Notes: a model not told the origin generated them from the sequence alone. Shown: positions 33,878-43,319, counted from the stretch's first letter. The stretch: DNA of 64,000 bases from Labedella gwakjiensis (GCF_003014675.1 NZ_PYAU01000001.1:1054001-1118000), one strand, 5' to 3'. Program-made: numbers and translations.

Positions 33878-34567
33878 CTAACCCGCGCTCGCGTCCCCCT
33901 CGGTGGCCTTGCGAGGCGCCTCGATGCCCCACGCCTTCGGGCCGCGGTACAGAGGCGGCTCGGGCGCCGACTCGATCCGGCGGAGCTGCGCGGGCGTGCT
34001 GCCGAGCCATTTGAGGAACCAGATCGGCTGCGGAATGTTCAGGAGGAACACTCCCAAGAAGATCCAGGCGCTCGAGACCCACAAGCCGCTCACCACCATG
34101 ATCGCCAGTGCGATCGGAAGGTAGAGGTTGACGAGCCCGTGCCCGACGATGGTGACGGGGAGAGCGCGCTGCGTTCGGCGGATGTGAATCGTCGCCTCCT
34201 CCCGGAGCTCGGGGGACAACGCGGGAACGGGCTTCCGAAGGTCGAACGCCTCCTCGAGGCCGACAGACACCCGCCCGGCCCGATAATCGGGCTCCCTGTC
34301 GAGATGGCCCCACACCAGGAAGCAGACACCGAGCGAGAGGTCCACGACGAGGAGCGCGAACAGGACGCGGATCCCCCATCCCTGTGGACCACTCACACCG
34401 TCGATGTCACGGAGCAGGAGGAGGACGCCGCCGGTTCCGAGCAGCACGCTCGCGACCACGATGACGGCGAGCACACGTCGCCGCCGCGGCGTGACGACCT
34501 CGGGTAACCGCTCGCGCACGAGCCGCCAGCCCTCGCTCCACCATGGGTTGTCGATCCGCTCCGCCAT
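33878..34567 (-). CDS. hypothetical membrane protein
   Basis: A 229-aa protein with four predicted transmembrane helices in two pairs (about residues 32-53 and 65-85; 138-158 and 163-183) separated by a charged cytoplasmic stretch. I recognise no family. TAGCGT (minus strand, 34579-34574) is 6 nt before the ATG, suggesting leaderless transcription. Confidence 0.65.
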   Translation of the reverse strand: MAERIDNPWWSEGWRLVRERLPEVVTPRRRRVLAVIVVASVLLGTGGVLLLLRDIDGVSGPQGWGIRVLFALLVVDLSLGVCFLVWGHLDREPDYRAGRVSVGLEEAFDLRKPVPALSPELREEATIHIRRTQRALPVTIVGHGLVNLYLPIALAIMVVSGLWVSSAWIFLGVFLLNIPQPIWFLKWLGSTPAQLRRIESAPEPPLYRGPKAWGIEAPRKATEGDASAG

Positions 34568-34630
34568 GGCCGAACGCTAACGGCGCCACCCGCCACAGGA
34601 CAAGGTCTTCCTGAGGATCGCTCAGCCCGC

Positions 34631-35086
34631 TCAGGCGGCGGGTCGTCGCATCCGGCGGTGCGGGATCGCGTCCTCGGTGAACGCCTCGCCCTCCACGACG
34701 AAGCCGAAGCGGCCGTACCAGTCCGCGAGGTGGGACTGCGCATCGAGCAGGATCGGTGACGACGGCCGGCGTTCGAGGCAGCGCTCCACGGCCCGGCGCA
34801 TGAGATCGCCCGCGATGCCCCGACCTCGTGCCGACGCGGCCGTGGCGACGCGACCGATGCGGCTCGCTCCGGCCTGCGGCTCATCGAGGATGCGCAGGGT
34901 CGCGAGCACGCGGCCGTCCTCCTCCGCCCACATGAGCTCGGCCCCGGGCTCCACATCGCGGCCGTCGATGTCGGCGTAGGCGGCGGACTGCTCGACGATG
35001 AAGACGTCGATGCGCACCTGCAGGATCCGGTAGAGCGTGACGGGATCGATGTCGGCGACGGAGGCGGTGCGGACGGTGTAGCTCAC
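34631..35086 (-). CDS. GNAT family N-acetyltransferase, ElaA-like
   Basis: A 151-aa acetyltransferase. RILQVRIDVFIVEQ resembles ElaA, and the acetyl-CoA loop is ATAASARGRGIAGDLM, followed by the terminal WYGRFGFVVEGEAF motif. The substrate is unknown. GTG start; TAGCGT (minus strand 35098-35093) is 6 nt upstream. It is divergent from the fucosidase gene. Confidence 0.88.
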   Translation of the reverse strand: MSYTVRTASVADIDPVTLYRILQVRIDVFIVEQSAAYADIDGRDVEPGAELMWAEEDGRVLATLRILDEPQAGASRIGRVATAASARGRGIAGDLMRRAVERCLERRPSSPILLDAQSHLADWYGRFGFVVEGEAFTEDAIPHRRMRRPAA

Positions 35087-35157
35087 GCTCCGACGCTACC
35101 CGACGCGGTCCGGCCGGTCGTCGCGCCGGCGACGGGATCGAAATCCGTCGAAACTCC

Positions 35158-35215
35158 GTGACACGGCGTGCGGGATTCACTAGGCTCGTCAAGGTTTGTC
35201 AACCGACGACACAAA
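35158..35215 (+). promoter_or_regulatory. fucosidase promoter and ROK operator
   Basis: -35 GTGACA (35158-35163), 17-nt spacer, -10 TAGGCT (35181-35186). The dyad TTTGT-N11-ACAAA (35195-35215) begins at about the transcription start. The same TTTGT-N11-ACAAA occurs before the binding-protein gene at 37924-37944, so both are probably controlled by the ROK gene between them. Confidence 0.72.
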
Positions 35216-35230
35216 CACGAAGGAGTGCCC

Positions 35231-36676
35231 ATGACCGCACCGGTCCCCGCGTCGACGAGCGACATCGAGATCCTCACGGCGGTGAGGCCGCACGAGCGAC
35301 AGCTCGCGTGGCAATCCCTCGAGTTCTACTCCTTCATCCACTTCGGCATGAACACGATGACCGACAGGGAGTGGGGGCTCGGCCACGAGGATCCCGCGCT
35401 CTTCGACCCGGACGCGCTCGACGTCGACCAGTGGATGCGCGCGATCGCGAGTGCGGGCATGCGTGGCGTCATCCTCACCGCGAAGCACCACGACGGGTTC
35501 TGTCTCTGGCCGACCGAGACGACCGAGCACTCCGTCGCGGCCTCGCCGTGGCGCGGAGGGCAGGGCGACCTCGTCGCCGACGTGGCCGAGTCCGCCCGCC
35601 GTCACGGGCTCGAGTTCGGCGTGTACCTCTCGCCGTGGGACCGGACGGACCCGACGTACGGCTCCGGCACCGCCTACGACGACGTCTTCGTCGCCCAGCT
35701 CACCGAGCTGCTCACGCGCTACGGCCGCGTCTTCTCGGTGTGGTTCGACGGCGCGAACGGCGAGGGACCGGACGGCCGCGTGCAGACCTACGACTGGGAC
35801 CGCTACTACGAGGCGATCCGCCGCCTGCAGCCCGACGCGGTCATCAGCGTCTGCGGACCCGACGTGCGCTGGTGCGGCAACGAGGCCGGCCACACACGTA
35901 CGAACGAGTGGAGCGTCGTGCCGGGATCGCTGCGCGACATCGAGCGCATCGCCGACAAGTCGCAGCAGGTCGACGACGGCGAGTTCTCCCGCCTCGTCCG
36001 CAGCAACGACGACGACCTCGGCAGCCGCGAGGCCCTCGCCGGGCACCTCGACGATCTCGTCTGGTACCCGGCCGAGGTGAACACGTCGAACCGGCCCGGC
36101 TGGTTCCACCACCCGGCCGAGGACGACGCCGTCCGAACCGCCGAGGAGCTCTTCGACATCTGGTGCGGCTCGGTCGGCGGCAACGCGACCTTCCTCCTCA
36201 ACGTGCCGCCGAACGCGCACGGCCTCGTCGCCGAGCCCGACGTGCGCGAGCTCGAGCGTCTCGGCCGGCTGATCGCGGGCTTCCGCGCCCGGGTGATCCC
36301 CTCGACCCTCACCCCGTCGTCCACGGCCCCCGATGCATCCGCTCCGCCGACAGGTTTCGGGCCGTCGCCGGACGCGAGCTGGCAGCCCGAGACGATCGAC
36401 CCCCTGCCTGCCGTCACGGTCGCGTTCGACGCGCCACGAGCGGTCGAAGCCGTTGTCCTGAGCGAGGACATCCGGCTCGGGCAGCGCATCGAACGGGTCA
36501 CCGTCCACGCCTCCGTCGACGGTCGCGCACAGCTCGTCGGCGAGGCCCTCTCCGTCGGTTACAGGCGCGTCATCCGCCTCGATCGGCCGATCGAGACCGA
36601 CCGCCTCGTGGTGACCATCGAGGAGAGCAGGGGCACCCCCGTCGTCGCCGCGATCGCGGCGATCGAGGCGGGGTGA
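35231..36676 (+). CDS. alpha-L-fucosidase, GH29
   Basis: A 481-aa cytoplasmic GH29 enzyme that removes alpha-L-fucose. GVILTAKHHDGFCLWPT and VWFDGANGEG (predicted nucleophile Asp173) are diagnostic, and NATFLLNVPPN follows. The C-terminal 100 residues form a beta-sandwich-like domain. AAGGAG (35220-35225) sets the ATG. A ROK gene follows and then a CUT1 importer and a GH42 beta-galactosidase, so the locus probably imports and degrades fucosylated galactosides. Confidence 0.93.
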   Translation: MTAPVPASTSDIEILTAVRPHERQLAWQSLEFYSFIHFGMNTMTDREWGLGHEDPALFDPDALDVDQWMRAIASAGMRGVILTAKHHDGFCLWPTETTEHSVAASPWRGGQGDLVADVAESARRHGLEFGVYLSPWDRTDPTYGSGTAYDDVFVAQLTELLTRYGRVFSVWFDGANGEGPDGRVQTYDWDRYYEAIRRLQPDAVISVCGPDVRWCGNEAGHTRTNEWSVVPGSLRDIERIADKSQQVDDGEFSRLVRSNDDDLGSREALAGHLDDLVWYPAEVNTSNRPGWFHHPAEDDAVRTAEELFDIWCGSVGGNATFLLNVPPNAHGLVAEPDVRELERLGRLIAGFRARVIPSTLTPSSTAPDASAPPTGFGPSPDASWQPETIDPLPAVTVAFDAPRAVEAVVLSEDIRLGQRIERVTVHASVDGRAQLVGEALSVGYRRVIRLDRPIETDRLVVTIEESRGTPVVAAIAAIEAG

Positions 36677-36756
36677 TCTCCGGCCGGCCGCCCGGCCCGG
36701 CGAGGCGGCGCGCGACCGCCCCGACGGGCCGTGCGCGCTCTGCTAATGTTGCCGCG

Positions 36757-37905
36757 ATGAACGAGGGCGCGCCCACCGACGGGTCGAGCGGAGTCCACCG
36801 CTGGCCGGAGCTCCACCCCACGACACAGGCCGCCTTCAACCAGGTCCTCTGGCGTCGCGGTCTGCCGCGCACCGAGATCGCGCGCCGCCTCGGCGTGTCC
36901 CGCACACGCCTCACGGCGATCACGCGCGACCTCGAGGAGGCCGGCCTGATCGTGGAGGGGAAGCGCGAGCAGCGCTCCAGCACGGGCAGGCCAGCCGAGA
37001 TGCTCCACGCCGTCACCACGGCATACCAGTTCCTCGGGCTGCACCTCCACGGCATGGAGGTGATCGCGGCGCTCGTAGACCTCGACGGGCGCGTCGTGTG
37101 GGAGGACAGCGCGACGCTCTCGACGGAGACCCCCGACGAGCTCGTCGACGTGGCCTCGCGCTTCCTGAGGTCGGCGACGGAGTCGTTCCGCGTGGCCGGC
37201 GTGGCGGTGTGCGGCCCGCTCGCGCGCGTGGGACTCGATTCGGCCGCCGCACGCATCCGGGCGGTGGACGACGCCCTTCTCGACCGCTTCGAGGCCGAGT
37301 GGGGCATCCCGTTGTGGGTGGACGACGACGTCGTGGCCCTCACGGCGTTCGAGCAGTGGCCGCAGCTCGGCGAAGGCCAGGACAGCCTCGTGCTCATCTC
37401 GATCGGCGAGGAGATCGGCTTCGGTGTCGTCACACACCTGCAGATCCTCCGCGGAGCGCGCCGGGCCGCCGGGCGCTTCGACCACGTGCCCGTGCTCGAC
37501 GACGGACCGGAATGCCCGCTCGGACACCGCGGGTGCCTGTGGAGCGTCACGTCGACACGAGCCATCCAGCAGGCCGTTCCGGAGGCCTCGAGCCTCGCCG
37601 AGATCGCGGCCCTCGCGGCAGAGGGAGACCCGCTCGCGACGGCCGTTCTGGAGCGCGCCGCGACCGGTCTCGGCACGGCCGCCGGACACGTGGCGAACCT
37701 CCTCGATCCACACAAACTCGTGCTCACGGGCGAGAGCCACACGGTGCTCGGGGGCCGGATCGAGGCGTTCACAACGGCGCTCCGACGCGTGCACCTGAGC
37801 GACGAGGAGGTCGAGGTGGCGATGCCGGATTACGACTTCGTCGAGTGGGCTCGCGCCGCCGCCGCCCTCGCGCTCTACCGCGTGCTCAGCTCCGAGTTCT
37901 TCTGA
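36757..37905 (+). CDS. ROK family transcriptional regulator (fucosidase locus)
   Basis: A 382-aa ROK regulator: winged helix-turn-helix at about residues 25-70 (RTEIARRLGVSRTRLTAITRDLEEAGLI), then the ROK domain with an ECPLGHRGC loop in place of CxCGxxGC. TAATGT (36744-36749) is 7 nt before the ATG, so it has its own leaderless promoter between the fucosidase and transporter genes. It probably binds the TTTGT-N11-ACAAA sites on either side. Confidence 0.9.
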   Translation: MNEGAPTDGSSGVHRWPELHPTTQAAFNQVLWRRGLPRTEIARRLGVSRTRLTAITRDLEEAGLIVEGKREQRSSTGRPAEMLHAVTTAYQFLGLHLHGMEVIAALVDLDGRVVWEDSATLSTETPDELVDVASRFLRSATESFRVAGVAVCGPLARVGLDSAAARIRAVDDALLDRFEAEWGIPLWVDDDVVALTAFEQWPQLGEGQDSLVLISIGEEIGFGVVTHLQILRGARRAAGRFDHVPVLDDGPECPLGHRGCLWSVTSTRAIQQAVPEASSLAEIAALAAEGDPLATAVLERAATGLGTAAGHVANLLDPHKLVLTGESHTVLGGRIEAFTTALRRVHLSDEEVEVAMPDYDFVEWARAAAALALYRVLSSEFF

Positions 37906-37924
37906 TCCCGACCCGAAACGGGAT
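37905..37924 (+). terminator. short terminator after the ROK gene
   Basis: ATCCCG (37905-37910) and CGGGAT (37919-37924) form a 6-bp stem with an 8-nt loop, followed by TTGTT. Its last base is the first base of the ROK operator. Confidence 0.5.
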
Positions 37925-37966
37925 TTGTTCCGTCACTTGACAAACTCCGCGGACGTCGGAGATGCT
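37924..37966 (+). promoter_or_regulatory. promoter and ROK operator of the fucosidase-locus transporter operon
   Basis: Dyad TTTGT-N11-ACAAA (37924-37944) overlaps a perfect -35 TTGACA (37937-37942); a -10-like GATGCT (37961-37966) follows after 18 nt. Binding would block the -35. Confidence 0.7.
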
Positions 37967-38025
37967 GAGGGCGGCCGCACGGATGCGGCCCAGCCTGCAC
38001 CCAGCACTCAGTCAAAGGAGACGTC

Positions 38026-39324
38026 TTGCGCACTTCACGTTTTACCGCGATCGCCCTCGCGGTAGGCCTCTCGACAATCGCCGTGAGCGGTTGCGCGTCG
38101 ACCGGAGGCGCCGACTCCGGCGAACCGGTCACCCTCGAATTCTGGTCGTGGGCCCCCGGGTCCCAGGAGGAGGTCGACGCGTTCAACGCGGCGCACCCCG
38201 ACATCCAGGTCAAGTACACCGACGCGGGCGGCGGAGAGACCTCCTCCGCGAAGCTCGTCACCTCGGTCCGCGCCGGCAACGCCCCCGACGTCGCCGCCGT
38301 CGAGTACACCGCACTCCCCCGCCTCGTCGTCGCGGGCGTGCCCCTCGACATCACCGAGTACGTCTCCGACGTCGAGGACAAGTTCGCCGAGGGAACGTGG
38401 GCCCAGACCACGTTCGACGGCCACACCTACGGCGTGCCGCAGGACATCGGCCCCATGGCCCTCGTCTACCGCGAGGACGTCTTCGCCGAGTACGGCGTCG
38501 AGGCCCCGCTCACGTGGGACGACTTCCGCACGGCGGCCGAGACGATCAAGGCTCAGAACCCCGACCTCACGCTCGCATCGCTCAGCACCGACGGTTGGGG
38601 CTGGTACGCCCCCGTCGCCGCGCAGGCCGGCGAGGACTGGTGGTCCGTGAGCGGCGACACCTGGACCGTCAACATCGACGGCGAGAAGTCGCGCGAGGTC
38701 ATGGACTTCTTCCAGGGCATGTACGACGACGGCCTCATCGCGGCCGACCCGATCCTCACGCCCGAGTACAACAAGGAACTCAACGACGGCACGATGCTCT
38801 CCTGGCCGTCCGCCGTGTGGGCACCGGGCGTGATCGAGGGCGTCGCCCCCGACACCGCCGGCAAGTGGGCCCTCGCGCCGCTCCCCCGCTGGGAGGCCGA
38901 CGACCCCACCGTCTCCTTCCAGGGCGGGTCGTCCGTCATCGTCACGTCCACGAGCGAGCACCCCGAGGAGGCCGCCGAGTTCGCCAAGTGGCTGAACGCG
39001 AGCGAAGAGGGATCCGAGATGGTCCTCAACGTTCAGAACGCCTACCCGGCCGCACTCTCCGCCCAGGAGATCGCCACCGAGCAGGAGCCGCCCACGCTCA
39101 TGCCGCAGCAGACCGACTACTACGAGGTCGTCGCCGAGATCTCGAAGAACACGAAGCCCGTCACGTGGGGCCCGAACACCGACGTGGCCGCCGCCGCCTT
39201 CACGGACGCCATGAACGCCGCCGTCGCGAACGGCACCTCGTGGGCTGACGCCCTCACGGCGACGCAGAAGGCCGTGGTCGAGGACATGAAGAAGCAGGGC
39301 TTCAACGTGAAGGAAGGCAACTGA
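38026..39324 (+). CDS. CUT1 ABC transporter sugar-binding lipoprotein (fucosidase locus)
   Basis: A 432-aa extracellular binding protein with a signal peptide ending in VSGC (predicted lipidated Cys23). TTG start, supported by AAAGGAG at 38014-38020. The mature part is typical of CUT1 proteins (VTLEFWSWAPGSQEEVDAFN). It heads the operon with two permeases and a GH42 beta-galactosidase, so a galactose-containing oligosaccharide is the likely cargo. Confidence 0.92.
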   Translation: MRTSRFTAIALAVGLSTIAVSGCASTGGADSGEPVTLEFWSWAPGSQEEVDAFNAAHPDIQVKYTDAGGGETSSAKLVTSVRAGNAPDVAAVEYTALPRLVVAGVPLDITEYVSDVEDKFAEGTWAQTTFDGHTYGVPQDIGPMALVYREDVFAEYGVEAPLTWDDFRTAAETIKAQNPDLTLASLSTDGWGWYAPVAAQAGEDWWSVSGDTWTVNIDGEKSREVMDFFQGMYDDGLIAADPILTPEYNKELNDGTMLSWPSAVWAPGVIEGVAPDTAGKWALAPLPRWEADDPTVSFQGGSSVIVTSTSEHPEEAAEFAKWLNASEEGSEMVLNVQNAYPAALSAQEIATEQEPPTLMPQQTDYYEVVAEISKNTKPVTWGPNTDVAAAAFTDAMNAAVANGTSWADALTATQKAVVEDMKKQGFNVKEGN

Positions 39325-39357
39325 TTCCGGGGGCGAGGCCCTGACCGGAGGAACACC

Positions 39358-40353
39358 ATGACAGACGCCACACTCGTCACGACCGACTCGGTCGGGGCCC
39401 CAGCGGTCCCCGCTCCGATCGACAAGCACCGCCCGAAGCGACCGGGGCGCCGCTCAGCGCTCCGGTCGCGGGTCGCCCCGTACCTCTTCAGCGCCCCGGC
39501 GATGATCCTGTACGTGCTGTTCACGGTGATCCCGCTCGGCTACGCACTGGGGATGAGCTTCTTCGCCCAGCGCCAGGTCGGCGGCGGGATCCTCTCGACG
39601 AAGCAGACGATCTTCGTGGGGTTCGAGAACTACGCGGAGGTGCTCGCCGACGCGAGCCTCCTCGCGGGTCTCGGACGCCTGTCGATCTACGGCATCATCG
39701 CTGTTCCTCTGACTCTGGGCCTCGCCCTCCTCTTCGCCCTCCTGCTCGACTCGCAGGCCACCCGCTTCACACGCTTCGGACGCACGGCGATCTTCATCCC
39801 GTACGCCGTGCCGGGCGTGGTCGCGGCTCTCATGTGGGGCTTCATGTACCTGCCCAGCACGAGCCCGTTCTCGTATGTGACCCGCTCGCTCGGACTCGGG
39901 ACCATTCCGTTCTTCGACGCCCAGAACCTCTACGGCTCGATCGCGAACATCACGATCTGGGGCGGCATCGGGTTCAACATGCTCGTCATCTACACGGCCC
40001 TCCGCAGCATCCCGAACGAACTCGTCGAGGCCGCGCGCATCGACGGGGCGAGCGAGACGCAGATCGCCCTCCGGATCAAGGTCCCGCTCGTCGGGCCCGC
40101 TCTCATCCTCACCGCGATCTTCGCGCTGCTCGGGGCGCTCCAGCTGTACGGCGAGCCCGCCATGCTGAAGCCGCTCACGAACAACATCTCCACCACGTGG
40201 GCGCCGCTCATGTCCATCTATCGCGACGCGTTCCTCCTCGACAACTTGCCGTCGGCCGCGGCGTCGTCGATGATCCTCGCGATCGGCACGGCGCTCGTGT
40301 CGCTCGCCGTCCTCGCCGTCGTCCGTCGCATCAGCAGAAGGGGAATGGCATGA
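39358..40353 (+). CDS. CUT1 ABC transporter permease, MalF type
   Basis: A 331-aa permease with six predicted helices and the EAA loop EAARIDGASETQIALRIKVP. GGAGG lies upstream. The stop overlaps the next ATG (40350). No ATPase gene is in the operon. Confidence 0.92.
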   Translation: MTDATLVTTDSVGAPAVPAPIDKHRPKRPGRRSALRSRVAPYLFSAPAMILYVLFTVIPLGYALGMSFFAQRQVGGGILSTKQTIFVGFENYAEVLADASLLAGLGRLSIYGIIAVPLTLGLALLFALLLDSQATRFTRFGRTAIFIPYAVPGVVAALMWGFMYLPSTSPFSYVTRSLGLGTIPFFDAQNLYGSIANITIWGGIGFNMLVIYTALRSIPNELVEAARIDGASETQIALRIKVPLVGPALILTAIFALLGALQLYGEPAMLKPLTNNISTTWAPLMSIYRDAFLLDNLPSAAASSMILAIGTALVSLAVLAVVRRISRRGMA

Positions 40354-41222
40354 CCGCGCTCAGCTCTTCCATCCGGAGACGCCGCCTGCCCGCCGAGCGG
40401 AAGCGGCTCCTCCCCACGATCCTGCTGCTCATCGGCGCGATCTACTGCCTCATCCCCGTCGCGTGGGTCTTCGTGGCCGCGACGAAGGGCACGGGCGAGC
40501 TCTTCAACTCGTTCACGTTCGCCCCGGGCACCGGACTCGTCGACAACCTCGTCGCGCTCTTCGCGCACGAGAACGGCGCGTACGGGCTGTGGGCGCTCAA
40601 CTCCCTGCTCTACGCCGGCGTCGGCGGGCTGCTGTCCACCCTCGTCTCCGCCGCGGCGGGATACGCCCTCGCGAAGTTCGACTTCCCCGGCGGGCGCATC
40701 TTCTTCGGCGCCCTGCTCGCCGGGCTGCTCATCCCGGGCATCACGCTCGCGGTTCCGCAGTACCTCCTCATGTCCGACATGGGGCTCGCCGGAACGCAGT
40801 GGTCCGTGCTGCTCCCGAGCATCATCAGCCCGTTCGGCATCTACCTCTGCAAGGTGTTCGCCGAGGGGACGATCGCGCAGGAGGCCCTCGAGGCCGCGCG
40901 GATCGACGGGGCGAGCGAATGGCGCATCTTCCGCAGCATCGTCCTGCCGCTCATGGTGCCCGGCATGGTCACCGTGTTCCTGCTGCAGTTCGTCGGCATC
41001 TGGAACAACTTCCTGCTGCCGTACATCATGCTCGCCGACTCGGCGACGTTCCCGCTCACCGTCGGCCTCAACTCGCTCCTGGAGAAAGGCTCAGGATCCC
41101 CGGCCCTCTACTCACTCGCGATCACCGGCGCCGCCGTCGCGATCATTCCCCTCATCGCCCTGGTGCTGTTCCTGCAGCGCTTCTGGCGTCTCGACCTGAT
41201 CTCCGGAGGAGTCAAAGGATGA
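40350..41222 (+). CDS. CUT1 ABC transporter permease, MalG type
   Basis: A 290-aa permease with six predicted helices and the EAA loop EAARIDGASEWRIFRSIVLP. Overlaps the previous and next genes by 4 bp each, so binding protein, pore and beta-galactosidase are made as a coupled set. Confidence 0.92.
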   Translation: MTALSSSIRRRRLPAERKRLLPTILLLIGAIYCLIPVAWVFVAATKGTGELFNSFTFAPGTGLVDNLVALFAHENGAYGLWALNSLLYAGVGGLLSTLVSAAAGYALAKFDFPGGRIFFGALLAGLLIPGITLAVPQYLLMSDMGLAGTQWSVLLPSIISPFGIYLCKVFAEGTIAQEALEAARIDGASEWRIFRSIVLPLMVPGMVTVFLLQFVGIWNNFLLPYIMLADSATFPLTVGLNSLLEKGSGSPALYSLAITGAAVAIIPLIALVLFLQRFWRLDLISGGVKG

Positions 41223-43231
41223 CCCGTTCGCACACCGACCTCGCATGGCCGACCGATGGACTGAGCTACGGGGGTGACTACAACCCCGAGCAGTGGGACC
41301 GGAGCGTCTGGCGTGAAGACGTCGAGCTGATGCGCCGCGCCGGCGTCAACATGGTCTCGCTCGGGATCTTCTCCTGGGGTCTGCTCGAGACGGCCGAGGG
41401 CGTGTACGACTGGGAGTGGTTCGACGAGATCGTCGACCTCCTCGGCGAGAACGGCATCAGCATCGACCTCGCGACGCCCACGGCGGCGCCGCCGAGCTGG
41501 CTGCTCGCCGCGCACCCCGAGTTCCCGCCGATCGACGAGGACATGACGCGGCACTGGCCGGGCGCCCGCCTCGGCTGGTGCCCGAGCAACCCGGACTTCC
41601 GCGTGCACGCGCTCCGCATCGTACGGGCCGTCGCCGAACGGTACGGCTCGCGGGAGCACGTCGTGATGTGGCACGTGAGCAACGAGCTCGGCGGAGGCAA
41701 CGGTCACTGCTACTGCGACGCCTCAGCCGTGTCGTTCCGCCGCTGGGCGCAGAGGAAGTACGGCACGATCGACGCCGTCAACGCCGCATGGGGCACGGCC
41801 TTCTGGGGCCACCGGTTCACGTCGTTCGAGGAGATCTTCCCGCCGCGCGGCAACGATGCGAAGAACCCGTCGCTCATGCTCGACTACGACCGCTTCTCGT
41901 CGGACGAGCTGCTCGACCACTACCTCGCCGAGCGGGCACTCCTGCAGGAGATCACGCCGGAACTCCCGATCACCACGAACTTCATGGTGGGCGCCGAGTC
42001 CGACGCGGTGGACTACCCGCGATGGGCTCCGCACATGGACGTCCTCGCGAACGACCACTACACGCGGTCGTCCGACCCGCTCCCCGAGCAGGACGTCGCG
42101 CTCTCCGGCGACCGGATGCGGGCGATGACGACGGACCGGCGGCCGTGGCTGCTCATGGAGCACTCCACGAGCGCCGTCAGCTGGCAGCCGCGCAACCGTG
42201 CGAAGAACCCGGGAGAGCTCATCCGCAATGCGCTCAGCCACGTGGCGCACGGCGCCGACGGCGTCATGTTCTTCCAGTGGCGGGCCTCCCGCGCGGGAGC
42301 TGAGCAGTTCCACTCCGCGATGGTCCCCCACGCCGGAGCGGACACGAAGGTGTTCCGCGAGGTGACGACCCTGGGTTCGTACCTGCAGAAGCTCGCGCCC
42401 GTGCAGGGCTCACGGGTGCGCCCCTCCACGGTCGGAATCCTGTTCGACGACGAGGCCGGCTGGGCCATGCGCCGCGGTGTGAAGCCGAACAACTTCCTTC
42501 CGTACGGGCAGGCGGTGCGCGCATGGCACAAGGCGTTCTGGCAGCGCGGTGACGGCATCGACGTGCTGTCGCCGTGGCAGGACTTCTCCGGCTACGACAC
42601 GCTCGTGGTACCGCAGTTGTTCCTCGTCTCCGACGACACGGCCCGACGCGCGGCTGAGTTCGTCGAAGCAGGCGGGACGCTCATCGTGACCGCCTTCTCC
42701 GGCATCGTCGACGAGAACGATCAGGTTCGCCTCGGCGGGTACCCCGGCGCGTTCCGCGAGGTGCTCGGCGCGTGGAGCGAGGAGTTCTACCCGTTGCAGG
42801 ACGGCGAGACGTTCGAGCTCGACAACGGCTGGGGCGGGACCGAGTGGACGGAACACGTGCACACCGAGTCGGCCGAGACGATCGCGCGCTACCGCGGCGG
42901 CCACCTCGACGGCTCACCGGCCGTCACGCTGCGCACGTTCCCGAGCGGCGGCCGTGCCGTCTACGTGTCGGCGGGTCTCGAGGGCGACGCGATCGCGGCG
43001 CTCGTCGACCAGCTGATCGCGCAGCCGACCGCCGTTCCCGGGCTCGGAACGCCCGGCCTCGAGGTGGGAGTGCGCGAGAGCGAGGACGAGCGCTTCGTCT
43101 TCCTCCTCAACCACGGCGCGGAAGCGGCGTCGGTGGAGATCGACGGCCACGAGCTCCTGACCGACGCACCCGTCAGCGGCACGGTCACCGTACCCGCCGG
43201 CGAGACCCGCGTCATCCGCTCCCCCCGCTAG
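41219..43231 (+). CDS. beta-galactosidase, GH42
   Basis: A 670-aa cytoplasmic GH42 enzyme. GGDYNPEQW at the start is the family hallmark; WHVSNELGG carries the predicted acid/base Glu156 and LLMEHST the predicted nucleophile Glu314. The trimerisation domain and a small C-terminal beta domain follow. The ATG overlaps the permease stop. It is the last gene of the operon, followed by a very long hairpin. Confidence 0.95.
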   Translation: MTRSHTDLAWPTDGLSYGGDYNPEQWDRSVWREDVELMRRAGVNMVSLGIFSWGLLETAEGVYDWEWFDEIVDLLGENGISIDLATPTAAPPSWLLAAHPEFPPIDEDMTRHWPGARLGWCPSNPDFRVHALRIVRAVAERYGSREHVVMWHVSNELGGGNGHCYCDASAVSFRRWAQRKYGTIDAVNAAWGTAFWGHRFTSFEEIFPPRGNDAKNPSLMLDYDRFSSDELLDHYLAERALLQEITPELPITTNFMVGAESDAVDYPRWAPHMDVLANDHYTRSSDPLPEQDVALSGDRMRAMTTDRRPWLLMEHSTSAVSWQPRNRAKNPGELIRNALSHVAHGADGVMFFQWRASRAGAEQFHSAMVPHAGADTKVFREVTTLGSYLQKLAPVQGSRVRPSTVGILFDDEAGWAMRRGVKPNNFLPYGQAVRAWHKAFWQRGDGIDVLSPWQDFSGYDTLVVPQLFLVSDDTARRAAEFVEAGGTLIVTAFSGIVDENDQVRLGGYPGAFREVLGAWSEEFYPLQDGETFELDNGWGGTEWTEHVHTESAETIARYRGGHLDGSPAVTLRTFPSGGRAVYVSAGLEGDAIAALVDQLIAQPTAVPGLGTPGLEVGVRESEDERFVFLLNHGAEAASVEIDGHELLTDAPVSGTVTVPAGETRVIRSPR

Positions 43232-43255
43232 CGCTTCCCCCGCTTCCCCCGCTCC

Positions 43256-43315
43256 GCGACGTGCGGACGTTCGTCACCCGAATCGGTTTCGGGGCGACGA
43301 ATGTCCGCACGTCGC
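43256..43315. terminator. long hairpin between convergent genes
   Basis: Arms 43256-43275 and 43296-43315 pair over 20 bp with one G-T wobble, and the loop holds a further 6-bp stem (CCCGAA 43277-43282/TTCGGG 43288-43293). It sits between the GH42 gene and the convergent NRDE gene and probably ends both transcripts. Confidence 0.7.
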
Positions 43316-43319
43316 AGTG

